Below are positions 11,291 through 22,706 of a stretch of DNA of 64,000 nucleotides, piece by piece. A program made the translations under genes and the position numbers. The notes beneath the pieces were generated by a model. That model ran no database searches, had not been told where the DNA came from, and saw only the letters and a list, made by a program, of their open reading frames with translations. Every line of letters begins with the position of its first letter. The first letter of the stretch is position 1. Origin of the DNA: Gnetum montanum (lineage: Eukaryota; Streptophyta; Gnetopsida; Gnetales; Gnetaceae); assembly GCA_015680685.1 (NCBI GenBank), contig MNCI01005915.1, forward strand, positions 21,247 to 85,246, read 5' to 3'.

Positions 11291-11920
11291 ACACTATTTG
11301 TGGAATGTATTCACATTGTGTAATTGGGAGCAGACAGCGATGTACTGTTTTCCAGTACTATGAGACATCTGTTGCTCGCAGTATGATCATAGTTGGTATG
11401 CCAAACACCTGCTGCTTGCAACATACTTGTAGTTGGTATGCGAGAAACCTGCAGTCTAGTAGCACTTTTTTGATTTTTTTTGTTAATCTTGGAGAAAATC
11501 ATGAAGTTCTTTTTGAAAAATGCTTTGCTAACGTCTTATTATATGAAATTATGTAGATTCTTAATTAAAATTATGTGATTGTTTAGTATTTGGAATGTAT
11601 TCACACTATTTGTGAATGTATTTGCATTGTGTAATTGCAAGCATAGTGTGACGTGCTGTTTTGGAGTACTGCAAGATGCCTGCTCGCAATATGATCATGC
11701 GAGACACCTGCTACTCATGGTCTNGCCTGCTCGCAATATGATCATGCGAGACACCTGCTACTCATGGTCTAGTAATACTGTTTTTGATTTTTTTTGTTGA
11801 GCTTCACATTGCAGAAAATCATGAAGTTATTTTTGAAAAATGCTTTTCTAAGATCTTATGACAAGAATTTATCTACATTCTTAAATAAACTTATCTGATT
11901 ATTTAGTATTTGAAAGTTAA
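11291..11920. repeat. Diverged ~0.3-kb direct repeat pair
   Basis: Units at about 11291-11602 and 11603-11920 share CACTATTTGTG, GCATTGTGTAATTG-like, TGATCATG, a TTTTTGATTTTTTTTGTT tract, AAAATCATGAAGTT and TTTAGTATTTG in the same order. They are diverged, so this is an old duplication or two satellite-like units. The second unit contains the N at 11724 with its 46-bp artefactual duplication. Confidence 0.7.
11678..11770. repeat. 46-bp repeat around single N (assembly joint)
   Basis: Positions 11678-11723 and 11725-11770 are identical and separated by one N at 11724: contig ends that overlap but were not merged. Confidence 0.9.
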
Positions 11921-12325
11921 TAATAACTGGTATATATGAACAATAAGATGATTATTATTTTAATATATTATCACAGTTAGTATCAATATCTTCATATGCA
12001 TGAGATGTATATGTTTTGGTGTGCTACAACAAAATATCAACTTCTTCAAAGTGTGCTAATAATAATGTTAATTTTAATGCAGCATAGCTATAGCTGGCTA
12101 ATTTTCTATGAAAAATTCCTTTAATAGTAGTTGCCATTCTCAAAGTTCTATACAATCATAAGTGTGGTAAAAGCTAAAGAAAATAACCAAAGGGATCTTC
12201 TAGGTGAGTAGTTGTATTTTTTGAATTGTAGTTATATCAAAAGTATAGTAATACACTTGTTGATTAATTATGTTTGAGTTATATTATTTGAATGTTATTT
12301 AATTTCTAAAATTGCAATTATTTCC

Positions 12326-13384
12326 TTGGTTTGTGAATGTAATATTCAAAGTATTTTGGAGTTGCTAAAAATTGTTGTCCTTTCTAAGAAATTAAAGAAA
12401 ATTAGAATTTATAATTGGATGATAACGGAAGGCTACTATGATAAAAATGTTGTTTACAATTTTTATGAATGGTTGACTGATAGTGTCTCAAATGGGGTAA
12501 ATACTTTTCAAGACATTGTACATGGTCAAAATTTCACCTTCAATGTAAATGATAATGCAAATATAATACAAGCTTCATGTAGCAGTGAGCCACCTATCAA
12601 GGAATGATGGTGAAAGAAAAGTGAAAATCACTTAATTCAGTATGCCTAAACATATGATAAGAAAGATAGCAACCTGAGTTGCTATTTAGAGTTATTGTTG
12701 ATTTTGAAATTTATGTAGTGGCCTTTATTTTCTGTAAAAGCTATTAAAGCCAAGATTTCTAATAATGCCATTTTTCTCATGTAGGCATTGGATAACAATG
12801 AAGGTCTTTCTTTTAATATCTCAATAACCATATTGTCTGAAATAAAGAGGCATGAAAGGGCATGACAACTTAATGATGTTAGATAGTCTATTAACTTTCC
12901 AATTATTGTGAGTAAATTATTGCAAAAATTTAACATATAGGTTATCCCTACACAACTTCTAGATATAGTGAAGTTGGAGCCTAAAAGAATTTTTAGGAAT
13001 GCATTGTTCTTCGAGAGGCCTGAAAGCTCATTTGATATTAAAGAACATAATAAACCTTCTTTGCAAGATATGTGCCATCATGAGAAGTGTTCTGTGAAAG
13101 AAACTAAAGACAAGCTAGATAATGTGGTTGAGACATTATATCAATATTCTAAAAGAAATGCAAAACTTTGGAATATTATGGATGAGTTGAAAGGTGTTAA
13201 TTCTTAATTGTTGGAAGAGATCAATGCACTAAAGGCAAAAATCAAGATGCATGTGGCTAATGAAAAAAGTTGCATAAAAAAGCTTGTTGTTCAAAATCAA
13301 AAAATGGGTGATGAAATTGTTGTGCTAAATACTAAAATATTCATGCTAAGGAATGCATTGGTAGCAAAAAAACATTCACCCTAA
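12326..13384 (+). pseudogene. Unrecognised frame with coiled-coil tail, upstream of Ulp1-like domain
   Basis: Two readable blocks lie on the plus strand. The first, 12326-12607, is 93 codons of mixed hydrophobic and polar sequence. The second, 12968-13207, continues through one TAA to 13384 and reads as a heptad-like helix (VKETKDKLDNVVETLYQYSK, then LLEEINALKAKI and IVVLNTKIFMLRNALVAKK). The same strand and the short distance to the Ulp1-like domain (from 13662) suggest one former gene; transposon-borne Ulp1 genes often carry long uncharacterised N-terminal regions. I cannot name this part. The intervening stretch 12608-12967 has no readable frame on this strand and may be an old intron. Confidence 0.45.
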
Positions 13385-13487
13385 TAGAAGCCACATCACT
13401 AAAGACCCTGATAATGGTATGAAGTTGAATTTTCTCTATTTCTTTAAATCTTTAATATTTTTTGAAGCTTCTCCTTTAATGTCCTTN

Positions 13488-13670
13488 GAATTTCCATAAA
13501 GCAATAGGTAACTGAACTTGATATTGATGTATGATATGTTATGTTATTTATGAAACTATCATGATGAAATGAAATCTNAAGAATTTCCATAAAGCAATAG
13601 GTAACTAAACTTGATATTGATGTATGATATGTTATGTTATTTATGAAACTATCATGATGAAATGAAATCT
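13488..13670. repeat. 90-bp repeat around single N (assembly joint)
   Basis: Positions 13488-13577 are repeated at 13581-13670 with one mismatch. N stands at 13487 and 13578. This is an unmerged contig overlap like those at 11724 and 15923. Confidence 0.9.
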
Positions 13671-14539
13671 AATTTTATTATCAAATATTTCCATTTTTTA
13701 GTTGATGATCCTATAGATTTCAAAACCCCAACTGATGACTATGCAATAATTGATAGAGTGATGGAATTGCTCATCTCTAGTATACTTGACAAGCAAGAGC
13801 TTCTGAGGACACCATTTGCCCCATATGTTGTCACAGGGTACTTTTTTAGCACTTTATATAAACATGAATGAAGAGAATGGCTGAATGATGACATAATAGA
13901 TGTCTACATCATGCACTTGAAGGAACTTCAAAAGTCACTCTATGGTTGTTCTGATTTTTAGAATATAAAATATTTCATCTTTAACAATATGTTTCAATGT
14001 TACATGAAGTCCTTCAAGAGCAAGATGTAGATGTATCAAAAGAACCAGAGATAAAGATCAAAGAAAGGCAACAAATGACAAATCGTAAATGTTGAAAGAA
14101 ATACATTAGTTGAGGAAGATGTTGATAATTTTGTTGTAGAACTAAATTTTGTTACAGAGCTTAAAAATAAAATGTGCTAGGATGAGGTTTTGCAATTTAG
14201 ACACACATTCTTTTGTCATCCTTTGAACATTGGTGGGCATTAGGTACTTGTTATAGTTTACATACTAGCATGTAAAATATTGGTGTATGATTCAATGCCT
14301 CATTATAGTTGAATTTTATAGATTATTTGTTTGAGGGCCTATCTATTTGCTTTGAAGGTGTCATTGAACTCAAGGGTAAGAGAAAAAAACTAGCTTTAAA
14401 ATGAAATATAATTTTAGTTGATGGTTTTCCTCATCAAGAAAATGGATATGACTATGGAATGTATACAATCATCTATTTGCATCACTTGGTGTTCTGTGAA
14501 GAGTTGAATTTCATTATTGATTTTATTCCAACGCATTAG
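13662..14539 (+). pseudogene. Dead Ulp1/C48-like cysteine protease domain
   Basis: The frame contains REWLNDDIIDVYI (about 13872-13912), the substrate-binding motif of SUMO proteases (W.ND..I..YI). The catalytic blocks follow through stops: GGH then stop, VLVIVYI..CKILVYDSM (14230-14300; the His is present, the next Trp is TAG), and LVDGFPHQENGYDYGMYTII (14419-14478). The family's Q.NG.DCG active site here reads YDYG: the nucleophile Cys is replaced by Tyr (TAT at 14453-14455). Ulp1-type proteases cleave SUMO; related domains are carried by some plant Mutator-like and CACTA transposons. With the Cys gone and several stops, this copy cannot be an active protease. No transposase was seen beside it. 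Confidence 0.75.
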
Positions 14540-14735
14540 AAATCCATCATACGAAAAATCCTAAGTTATCCCACAGTTTATCAAATTTTGAGAAACATGT
14601 ATCTATGGCATTTACTCAATGAGAATTACAATGAACATGGTCCACTTGTATAACATGATGTAACGAAATCTAATTATAGTCATTGTCCATGATGCATTCC
14701 ATTTTTCTAATGTCATTAGTGTGTAATGCATCTTA

Positions 14736-14740
14736 CCTAT
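14736..14740. other. Target-site duplication CCTAT of element A1 (partner 46616-46620)
   Basis: CCTAT directly precedes the LTR start TGATGAG at 14741, and CCTAT directly follows the LTR end CTCATCA at 46615. Five base pairs is the usual length for Ty3/Gypsy integration. It proves that the 31.9-kb block between is one original insertion with later insertions inside. Confidence 0.9.
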
Positions 14741-15550
14741 TGATGAGTTGCGAGGTACCCCTACACTCAACCATACAAATATGAGCATCTCACGTGCAAT
14801 CCGATCGAACTCCAAGGACTAAGTGCTTACGCGCCCTAATGGAACACTTAAGGTTAATCAATCGTTGTCTTCCCAAACTTGTATTGTCATGGTTGTATGG
14901 TTAAGTAAGTTTGAGGTATATGATTTTTATGTCTTTTATCTTTTTAATGCCTATGCTAGTAGGGAAAGGTGAAGAGAACTAAATGAATAACTTTCATTAA
15001 CTAAGTTCTAATTATCCTAGCCTCAGTATCCATTCCCACTTGCTGTACATACCTTGAACTAGTGCAACACTACTAGGATTACCAAACGCTACTCGTTACT
15101 AGGTTACTAAGCATTACACATGTGCTTGAAGCTATCGTACTAAATGCACTTAACTATGAGAGTTAAGGGTTGAGAGAGATTAATTATCTAGGAAATAATT
15201 TAAGCATTTAACATTAATTAATTCCTATTTATCTTAGTCCACATGTTGCAAGGTCTATCAGAAAGTTCAGCTTTATTGTCGTACAAAAATGTGTGCTCAG
15301 GTACAATTTGCTCGAATAAAGATACGTTCACTTTAAGACTCGTACTATGGGCACATGGAAATTATTCTAACTTTGGAATGGTAAAACTGCTATAGTTTGG
15401 CTAAGGGTCTAGATCTAAATGATCTTAGAAGGGAAAGCCGCCTCTTATTTATAGACATGGCGATGGGCTGCAATATCGCATACACGATATTGCAGGGGTC
15501 AATGTGATATCACAGTTGCGATATCGCATACGTGATATTGTGGCTCATCA
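14741..15550 (-). repeat. 3' LTR of element A1
   Basis: It is 810 bp long, begins TGATGAG and ends CTCATCA (7-bp terminal inverted repeat, TG..CA). On the minus strand a TATA box (CTATAAATAAG, plus-strand 15443-15454) marks the promoter. Next to it lies a cluster of GATATCG-type palindromes (15465-15545). The partner is at 45885-46615. Confidence 0.92.
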
Positions 15551-15561
15551 TACCCCCATGA
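15551..15561 (-). promoter_or_regulatory. Polypurine tract of element A1
   Basis: The minus strand reads CATGGGGGTA immediately before the 3' LTR start: a short purine tract in the position where plus-strand DNA synthesis is primed. Confidence 0.7.
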
Positions 15562-17389
15562 CTGAATGAAAACTCCTCCTCGAGTTCCTTACAAAATATT
15601 GGAAAGGTATGGGATTATTGACTTGAATGACACTAATGGTGAATGGAATGACATTTGAACGGATCATCATTACAAAACATGGAAAAATTAGTGTTCATGA
15701 TAACAGAGTGAACACTATACACATTTGACATCTAGCCTTATTTGGCAGTTGGGAGAGAAGAGAGAAGAGACAGAGAAAAAAGAAGAATTCTGTTGCTACC
15801 AACACTAAGATTGTGTTTTTCATTGTCCATCCATAAGCGCACCATCAATCTTGTTCCTTGCATAACTACTTCAGCTCCAATTCATTCCAAGTGTTCCCTC
15901 CAGATCCAATCCATTGGTGTGTNCCAATTCATTCCAAGTGTTCCCTCCAGATCCAATCCATTGGTGTGTGATTGCCATCTACACACACAACACAGTCTTA
16001 TATTAGCAAGGGTAAATGAATCATAATGCAGTTAATAGCTTGCCTCAGTGTAAGGTCCCTTGGCTAAGTTGTGATATGGCTTATGTGGATTTTGGAGATA
16101 TAACACTAGTGACTACCTGAGGTGTAGGGGTTAGGAGAAAATCGAAAAAATTGGACCAGGATCCCCATAAGAGTTAAAGTCTTAACCACAAGAATTTACC
16201 AAAAAGAAAATAATGCATCAACCAACATATGGACTATTGATACAGCCAGCAATGAGATGAACAATGGAGAAAGAAGGATGGAAAGAAAAGAATGGGATGG
16301 AGTCTCAAGAACAAGGTGATGTACAACCCCTTGTGTAGTAATGGTTAATGTGACATGGTAGATCTCATTTCAAATCTAGCCTCAAACAAACCACATCAAT
16401 TGACTTCACATTAATACACCTGGCCAATCGATCCACCTAGAGTAACAATGATGCTTCTGTCAAAAATTCACCACCATTCCAATGAAACGAGAAAGGAGAG
16501 GAGAGGGTAGGAAGTGAGAAAGGGCCTTAGTTAGAGGGAACATATTTATTTAGTTCCATAATCAATTCTTGTAGCCCAGATGATTATTTTGTCTAAGGGG
16601 TTTTCTTTGAATTCTCACTATTCTTTTTTTTGTTTGTTTTACGTGAGAACCACACCATGCAAAGACTTATTATTTTTATTAGCTCAGCTTCCTGATAATG
16701 GAGAAATGTTAGAATGGTAAGAAAAACTCAAGAAGAAAACATCCAAGCATTGAAGAGAATGGCCAGCACAAATGCACCAAGTTCCCTTGAAGTCACACCC
16801 TTTTCAATCCTTGAGTCCTTAGTTTGAGAAATGCCCAATCACCAATTCGTTGGTAGTTCTTATTTAAGGAAAGGAACTGTACAGTTCCAAGCCAAGAGAG
16901 ACCATAGAAATTTATGGATGGATGGATGAAGTGGACTCATTGCCTACTATATCAAAAAGAACCATACCTTAGTATTAACATCATAACTCAAAGGTAAAAA
17001 CCAAACATTAGCAATCAATGGAATACAATTGATACCATCTTTAGGAGCACTTATTAGGTGAAAAACTTAACAAAACAAAATAAACATACAAATAAATGAA
17101 AAAGTATGAACGATGTTGCAAAAATAAAAACAAGAAAAGTTAAAGAAATTTGTAACCCAAAAATGTGTAAAAGAAAAATTTAAAAAGGAACCAAGGGCTC
17201 GATTAATTAGCATAGGTGACCATCTCCACCATGACTAAGTTGGAAGGGGGAGATCCAAAATAATGAGCAAGGTCATCCTTTTTCAAAGGTATTATGTGCA
17301 CCGACTATTCTAAGTTCATGGAAGGGTTTGGTTTGTTGCACATTGACCAGTAATCTCTTATCAGGGCTTTTAAGTTTGTATATGGTTAT
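15562..17389 (-). other. A1 3' noncoding region
   Basis: No env-like or other frame is recognisable between integrase and 3' LTR (about 1.8 kb). Parts recur, diverged, in element A2 at about 42035-43200 (for example AGAGTTAAAGTCTTAACCAC at 16166 and 42050), so the region belongs to the element. A short T-rich tract lies near 16625. Confidence 0.65.
15877..15969. repeat. 46-bp repeat around single N (assembly joint)
   Basis: Positions 15877-15922 and 15924-15969 are identical across N 15923: an unmerged contig overlap. Confidence 0.9.
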
Positions 17390-18335
17390 GGCTCCTGAGG
17401 GGAAGGTTGTATGAATAATGTAAGGCCCTTCTCACAATGTTTGAAATTTTGTGCATTGTGGCACATGTGTGGGGTTACAGTAGAGGACCTTATCTCCTAG
17501 TTGATACTTAACCTTCCAAACCTTTAAGTCATGACGTTGCTTGTTATGTGCCTTGTGCAACTTGTTTGATGTTAGGGCAACCAATCAATTTTTGTCTAGC
17601 ACATTTATAGTTTCCAATCTTTTTTTTTGTGCTAGATTAAAGTCAAGGTGGAGTTCACATGCCATGGATAGTGTATGAAGCTCTATTTGAATTGGAAGCT
17701 TTGGAAGTTTTCTGTATACTAACTCATAGGGAGAATAGCCTGTAGGGAGTTTCCAAGTGGAGTGGTATGCCCAAAAGGCATTATTTAGTTTAGTTCTCCA
17801 ATCTTGCCTATATTTGCTAATTATCCTTGTTAATATTTTAGTAATATCTCGGTTAGTGACCTCGGCTTGGCCGTTAGCTTGGGGGTGATAAGGTGTAGTC
17901 AATTTATGTTCAACCCCTAAGCATTGCATCAACTTCTAAAAGGTTGCATCCATGAAGTGTGTTCCATTATCCAAGATACGTGCATGTGGCACACCAAACC
18001 TATTAATGACTTGTTGTTGCACAAATCATGCAGCTGTAGATGATGTGTAGTCTGTAATAGCAGCTGCTTCAACCCATTTTGTCAAATAGTCTATGGCAAT
18101 GATGATGTAAGCTTTTCCACTAGACATTGGTATAATGGGCCTCATAAAGTCTATTCCCCAAATGTCGAAGGGTTCTAAAGGTTGAATCCATTCTTGTAGA
18201 TCCTCCATTCAAGCAGTCATTTCCCCATCACGTTAACAGTGCTCACAGGATTGGACAAATTGATGGACATCCTGAAACAATGTTGGTAAGTAATATCTTG
18301 CAAGAAGGATCTTAATAGCTGTTCATCTCCCAACA
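17390..18335 (-). pseudogene. A1 integrase
   Basis: Integrase joins the element DNA to the host chromosome. On the minus strand the order is: the end of an HHCC zinc finger (SCEHC near 18240), the core WGIDFMRPI (first Asp), TKWVEA, ILDNGTHF (second Asp, near 17970) and TPYHPQANGQAEVTNRDI (Glu, near 17880). A C-terminal KLPTGYSPYELVYRKLPKLP segment and a GDKVLYCNP..EGPYIIH..FPSGAITIYKL tail follow. All three catalytic D,D,E positions are readable. Stops interrupt it (for example after DATF near 17941 and inside the tail). The K.P.G.SPY.LVY..LP pattern is Athila-like. Confidence 0.88.
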
Positions 18336-18339
18336 TAGT

Positions 18340-19009
18340 GACCCCCCCAAGGGCCCTCATGAGCATCTTAGAGAACTCTTAATTGGTCCATATCAGGCAC
18401 ACACCATCGAACCAAGCCATTAGAACAAACTTTGTAAAGTTGTCCATTGATCTCCATGAAGTACTTGGCTTGGTGAAGAAAATGTTGTTTCTTCCTAAAG
18501 TCCAACTCTTGTGGTATTTGTTGGGTTATAAGATAAGTGAGAATGATACTATACGAATTCGTCTCCCTGGGTTGGTTATTCACTACACCATCAAAGAGGG
18601 TTTCATCAAGAAAATGATCAGACACTACATATTCATCCTCCTTACTATCCCAATGCAATGGAGATAAATGATTTGCAACTACGTTCTCGGTGCCCTTTTG
18701 ATCGATCATTGTTAGATCGAATTCCTATAGGATTACCATCCAATGTATAATACAAGGGCTAACCATTGTCTTGTTCATGAGGAACCTGATTGCACTATGA
18801 TCTGTATGAATGTACACTTTGTAGCCTAACACATAGTGCCTAAACTTGTCCAGTGCAAACACTACAGTCATTGATTCTTTTTCTGTAGTTGTGTAGTTAA
18901 GTTGTGCACCGGCTATACTCCTAATTGCATAATGGATGTAATAGGGATGATTTTGATTATCTAACTGTGTAAGTATGGATCCTAATGCATAGTTGGATGC
19001 ATCAGTCAT
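18340..19009 (-). pseudogene. A1 RNase H domain
   Basis: Reads MTDASNYALGSILTQ (first Asp), the TTTEKESMTVVFALDKFRHY block, YKVYIHTDHSAIRFL, and then IDQKGTENVVANHLSPLH. This is the Ty3-type RNase H that removes the RNA strand during reverse transcription. The KGTENVV-ADHLS ending is typical of Athila-type elements. One TAG splits the domain near 18723. The tether to integrase follows directly. Confidence 0.88.
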
Positions 19010-20000
19010 TATATGGAATGGTTTGAACCAGTCATGGGTTTATAGAATGGGAGATTCCACAAGCTTTTGTTCTAGAGTTTGAAACGCTCATTCACATTCC
19101 CTACTCCATTCGAATGGTGCATCCTTCTTTGTTAGTTCTACCAACGGTTTGGAAATCTTGGAGAAGTTCTTAATGAATCTCCTATAGTAGCTAGTGTGTC
19201 CAAGGAATGACCGAATGTCTTTGATAGTTTCCGGTTGTCGGGTAATTCCTTGGATGTCCCTAACTTTATCTAGGTCTACCTCTATTCTTGAATGTGAAAT
19301 CTTATGCCCAAGTACTATGCCCTCTTAGACCATCAAATGGATTTTCTGATAGTTGAGTCTTAAGTTGGTTTCTACACATCATTTTAGCACTTGCTTTAGT
19401 CAATCCAGGGCTTGATCAAAGCTCGTTCCATAAGTGGAGAAGTTGTCCATAAATACTTCTACTCTATTCCCTATCTGTTGTTGGAATATGCTTAGAACTA
19501 AATGTTGAAACGTGGCAGGAGCATTGCACAATCCAAATGGCATTGGTATATATGCAAACATTTCCCAAGGATTGGTGAACGTTGTTCTGGCTTAATCTTT
19601 TGGTGCTATTTGTATTTGGTTGTATCCACTATAGCCATCCAGAAAACTATAATAGCGATGCCCTGCTATGGTGTCTAAGACTTGGTCAATGAATGGCAAC
19701 GGAAAATGATCCTTGAATGTTGCCATGTTCAGCAGCCTAAAATCCATACACACCCTCCATTTACCTCCCTCTTTAGGCACGATCACCAGAGGGCTAACCC
19801 ATTCACTATTAGCAATGGGATATATGAACCCAACCTTAAGAAGTTGTTCTATCTCTTCTTTTACTATTTGTTTCAATTTCTGGTTCAATCACCTCTACGA
19901 TTGTTTTTGATGTTTCATGGAGGGGTTTGCGTAAATTCAATGCTGGCATATCCTAGGATTTATTTTGGTTAACTTGAGGTATGACCTAGTTGATGTTTTT
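19010..20000 (-). pseudogene. A1 reverse transcriptase
   Basis: A 98-codon open block (19592-19888) holds the fingers: IYPIANSEWVSPLVIVPKEG, WRVCMDFRLLN, KDHFPLPFIDQVLDTIAGH and SFLDGYSGYNQIQIAPKD. After a TAA the palm continues with PMPFGLCNAPATFQ (near 19530) and the active site EVFMDNFSTYG (19432-19459). The family motif is FMDD; here the last Asp is Asn (AAC), at 19442-19453, which should abolish catalysis. The connection region runs to about 19010. Confidence 0.88.
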
Positions 20001-20750
20001 GAGGTTAAGGTTTGAAAGTTGGAAATAGACTTGCTCCAGTTTGTCTATGCTTTTAATGTAAGCATTAGTTATTCCCTTAGTTAGTTCCATGCATGTTAGC
20101 AAATTTCTCTCTTGATTAGTCATTAGCCACTAGGTGTCTTCTTGTTGTGTGGCTACTGCATACAGGCACTTTTGTATATTAATATCTTGTGAACACTGAT
20201 TGCATGCAGGCAATGTTAAGCTTCGCATAACTCATGATTTCTGCACACAATGGCACCCCGTGTCACTATATGCGATGTATGGAACTTTCTTCTTCTCGAT
20301 CTTTCCAAAAGTGTTCTTCTTGGATATTTCCAGGGAAAGATCGTAGATTTCTAGGCATGCATCTATAGTACTTAGCCATGCTCTTCCCATTATTATTGGG
20401 AAGTCCCCCTTACCATTGTTCACTTGTATTACTAGGAAATCAGATGGATACAACCAACCACATATAGTGGTAACGATGTCCTCCACTAGTCCCAAGGGGA
20501 CAGTGATGGACTAGTCAGCCAACTCTAGTTGAATGTTAATTTTCCTTAATGGAGGTAGGTTCCAGGATCTGTACATCTCTTGTGATATTAATTTGACTCT
20601 AGAACTGGAGTCCAGAAGAGCTTTACATGGTTCATTCCCAACAACTTGAAGATAGATTAGAGGACTTCCAAGATTAGATAATTTCTTGGGAAGGTGGCCC
20701 ACCTTAATCCAGTTAGTAATGGCATGTGTTAACATAACCGTGTGCATTAA
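20001..20750 (-). pseudogene. A1 aspartic protease
   Basis: Two open blocks (20511-20747 and 20232-20495), separated by a TAG, form one retropepsin: ...SPLIYLQVVGNEPCKALLDSSSRVKLIS (active site LLDSSS, where D-S-G is expected, so the Gly is lost), then LPPLRKINIQLELAD, GLVEDI and DFPIIMGRAWLSTIDACL (the I[IL]GR.[WF]L flap-end motif). The paralogue in element A2 still has DSGSGVN. The stretch 20001-20231 is the degenerate PR-RT linker. Confidence 0.8.
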
Positions 20751-22706
20751 GTTTGGTTTTTGGATTGAAGGAGGCCCCGAAGCCTTTCCTAATAGGGAGG
20801 CATTCAGATGTTCAACCGCTTGTGATGGTTAGAGCTTGGTTGGATTGTTGGTTTTGAAGAAAGATCTTTTCTTCATAAGGACATTAGAACCAACTGCGGG
20901 TTGAGGGTTGATAGCCCTCATGACATTAGGTTGCTGCGGTTGAGTGCAGAATGCCCCTTGCATTGCTAGCATAGGTGATGATGGAGCTATTGGTGTGAGA
21001 GTTGCATATGGATTTGGAGGATGGTATGCATGTGGTGTGTCTCCCCTAGGAGAAGGAGTCCTATAATACTCCTGAGCTTGGTAGTAACTTTGGGGTGTCA
21101 AATGACCAATAGAGTCACGTGGAGAGATTGGCTACTGCATGTAATAGCCATATGGATCTAGTTGCCGGTAAGGGTATTGTTGCCTTGGCAGTGGCATCCC
21201 CCATGATTTTGGGTATTACCACTGCTGGTGCTGCTCAATAGGTTGTGGCAGAGTTCCACTTGGATAATATGTTAATGCCTCATGAAACTACCTTGGGTTA
21301 CCCTAGGGATAAGGTAACCTTCGGGGTATCTGCCGTTTGTTAAGTCATGGGTTAAGTGCATACACCCTAGAATCTTGCAGATGTGAGATTACTAGGCAAC
21401 ATTCCTTAGGATGGTCATATTGGCATATCTCACATCCACCATCATTTTCTATGTCAGAATCCACAACCTCATCATTGATGGCCATTTTACCCTTACCTTT
21501 GTAATGTGCATGGTCCAAATCCCTCTTTTTCCTTTTTTCATAGTCACTACTTCGCTCCTTAGACTCCTCTATGATTTTGAGAACGATTTCAAATCTACTA
21601 TCCAAGGAGTCCCATATTTGATCTACCTTTGTCAACACTTCTATTTTTAATTTTTGAAGTAGTAAGGTTTTCCTATTCACCATCTCTTCGAGTGGTGACT
21701 CATCCTCCTCCTCACAGAATCTCACTCCCCTTTTTCATAGGGAAGGATCGTAGTTGTACTCTTCCACACTTTCTCTCTTACATAACTCCCCTTCTTCCTT
21801 AGCTACTTACTCCAAAAATCTATGAACCTAATGGGACCTAAGCTCTGATAATCTCCGGGCATACGTTCCAAGGGTTCTCCTAGTTTCATGCCTAAGTCCA
21901 TCTACGAGATGGCATAGTTGATCCTGCTACGAGTAACCATGGCCTAGGAAACGATGTAACAATGCATAATAACGGCCCATGACAGCATCCAAGGTTTCAT
22001 GATTTCCCTACTTCCATCTTTGGATTTGCTTTCATAGGTTGGACACCTGGGAGTACGTTTGATACTTATCATTAAACAATTCTAGCATTGTACTCCACCT
22101 TCAAATGGATTCCAGTTCTAAGGACCGGTACTAGCTTTTCGCTTCTTTTACTAGTGTCCTTGGGAAAAAATTTAGCTTTTTCCATTCATTCTTGATATTC
22201 TGCAAGGCACATGCATCATGAAATGCTTGTAAGTTGTTCTGAGGATCAGTGTTGTATCCCCCTTCAAATCTTGGGATATTATTCATGTCTAACCTCTTGA
22301 TCTTACTATCTTTTTGGTGCCTTGTAGGAATTCTAACAGACTCCGTAATATCTAACATGCTTTGGGTTACAAGTAGGGGTTCTTTGTGGTCATTTCTTTT
22401 GTAGCATCTGTGATGTCTATGTAGTTCCCTACTTTCCCTTCTTCTATGCTGTGATTCTCTAGAGTGTCTTTGTCCTCATTCCCGACTCTCTCATCGAGGT
22501 TTCTCAATTTGCTTACCCTTATCCTCACGGTTAGGTTCCTTATGACTGCGTCATGATACTGAAGGAGAGGGTGAATGTGATGATGAAGCTGAAGAAGAAG
22601 GAGAACCATCTCCATGACAATGTTTCCTACCTTTTCCTCGGTGGTCTCGACCCCAATCATGATGATGATCAAAATTCCTGCCCTTGTCATGTGTTTGTGT
22701 TCCCTC
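20751..22706 (-). pseudogene. A1 gag (3' part, up to B insertion)
   Basis: Broken gag on the minus strand. Blocks are 22131-22358 (IPRFEGGYNTDPQNNLQAFH, the usual capsid start P.F.G..DP...L), 21345-21725 (E-rich helix, then CEICQYDHPKEC, a zinc-knuckle-like C-x2-C-x3-H-x3-C) and 20829-21101 (Pro-rich tail). A long arginine-rich stretch lies near 22400-22600. Gag forms the particle that packages element RNA. The frame is cut at 22706 by element B and resumes at 41250. Confidence 0.7.
22702..22706. other. Target-site duplication CCCTC of element B (partner 41250-41254)
   Basis: CCCTC precedes the 5' LTR of B (22707) and follows its 3' LTR (41250-41254). The uninterrupted paralogue in A2 near 44230 has a single TTCCCTC followed by AGTGAACACTTGG, exactly the join predicted when B is removed. 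Confidence 0.9.
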
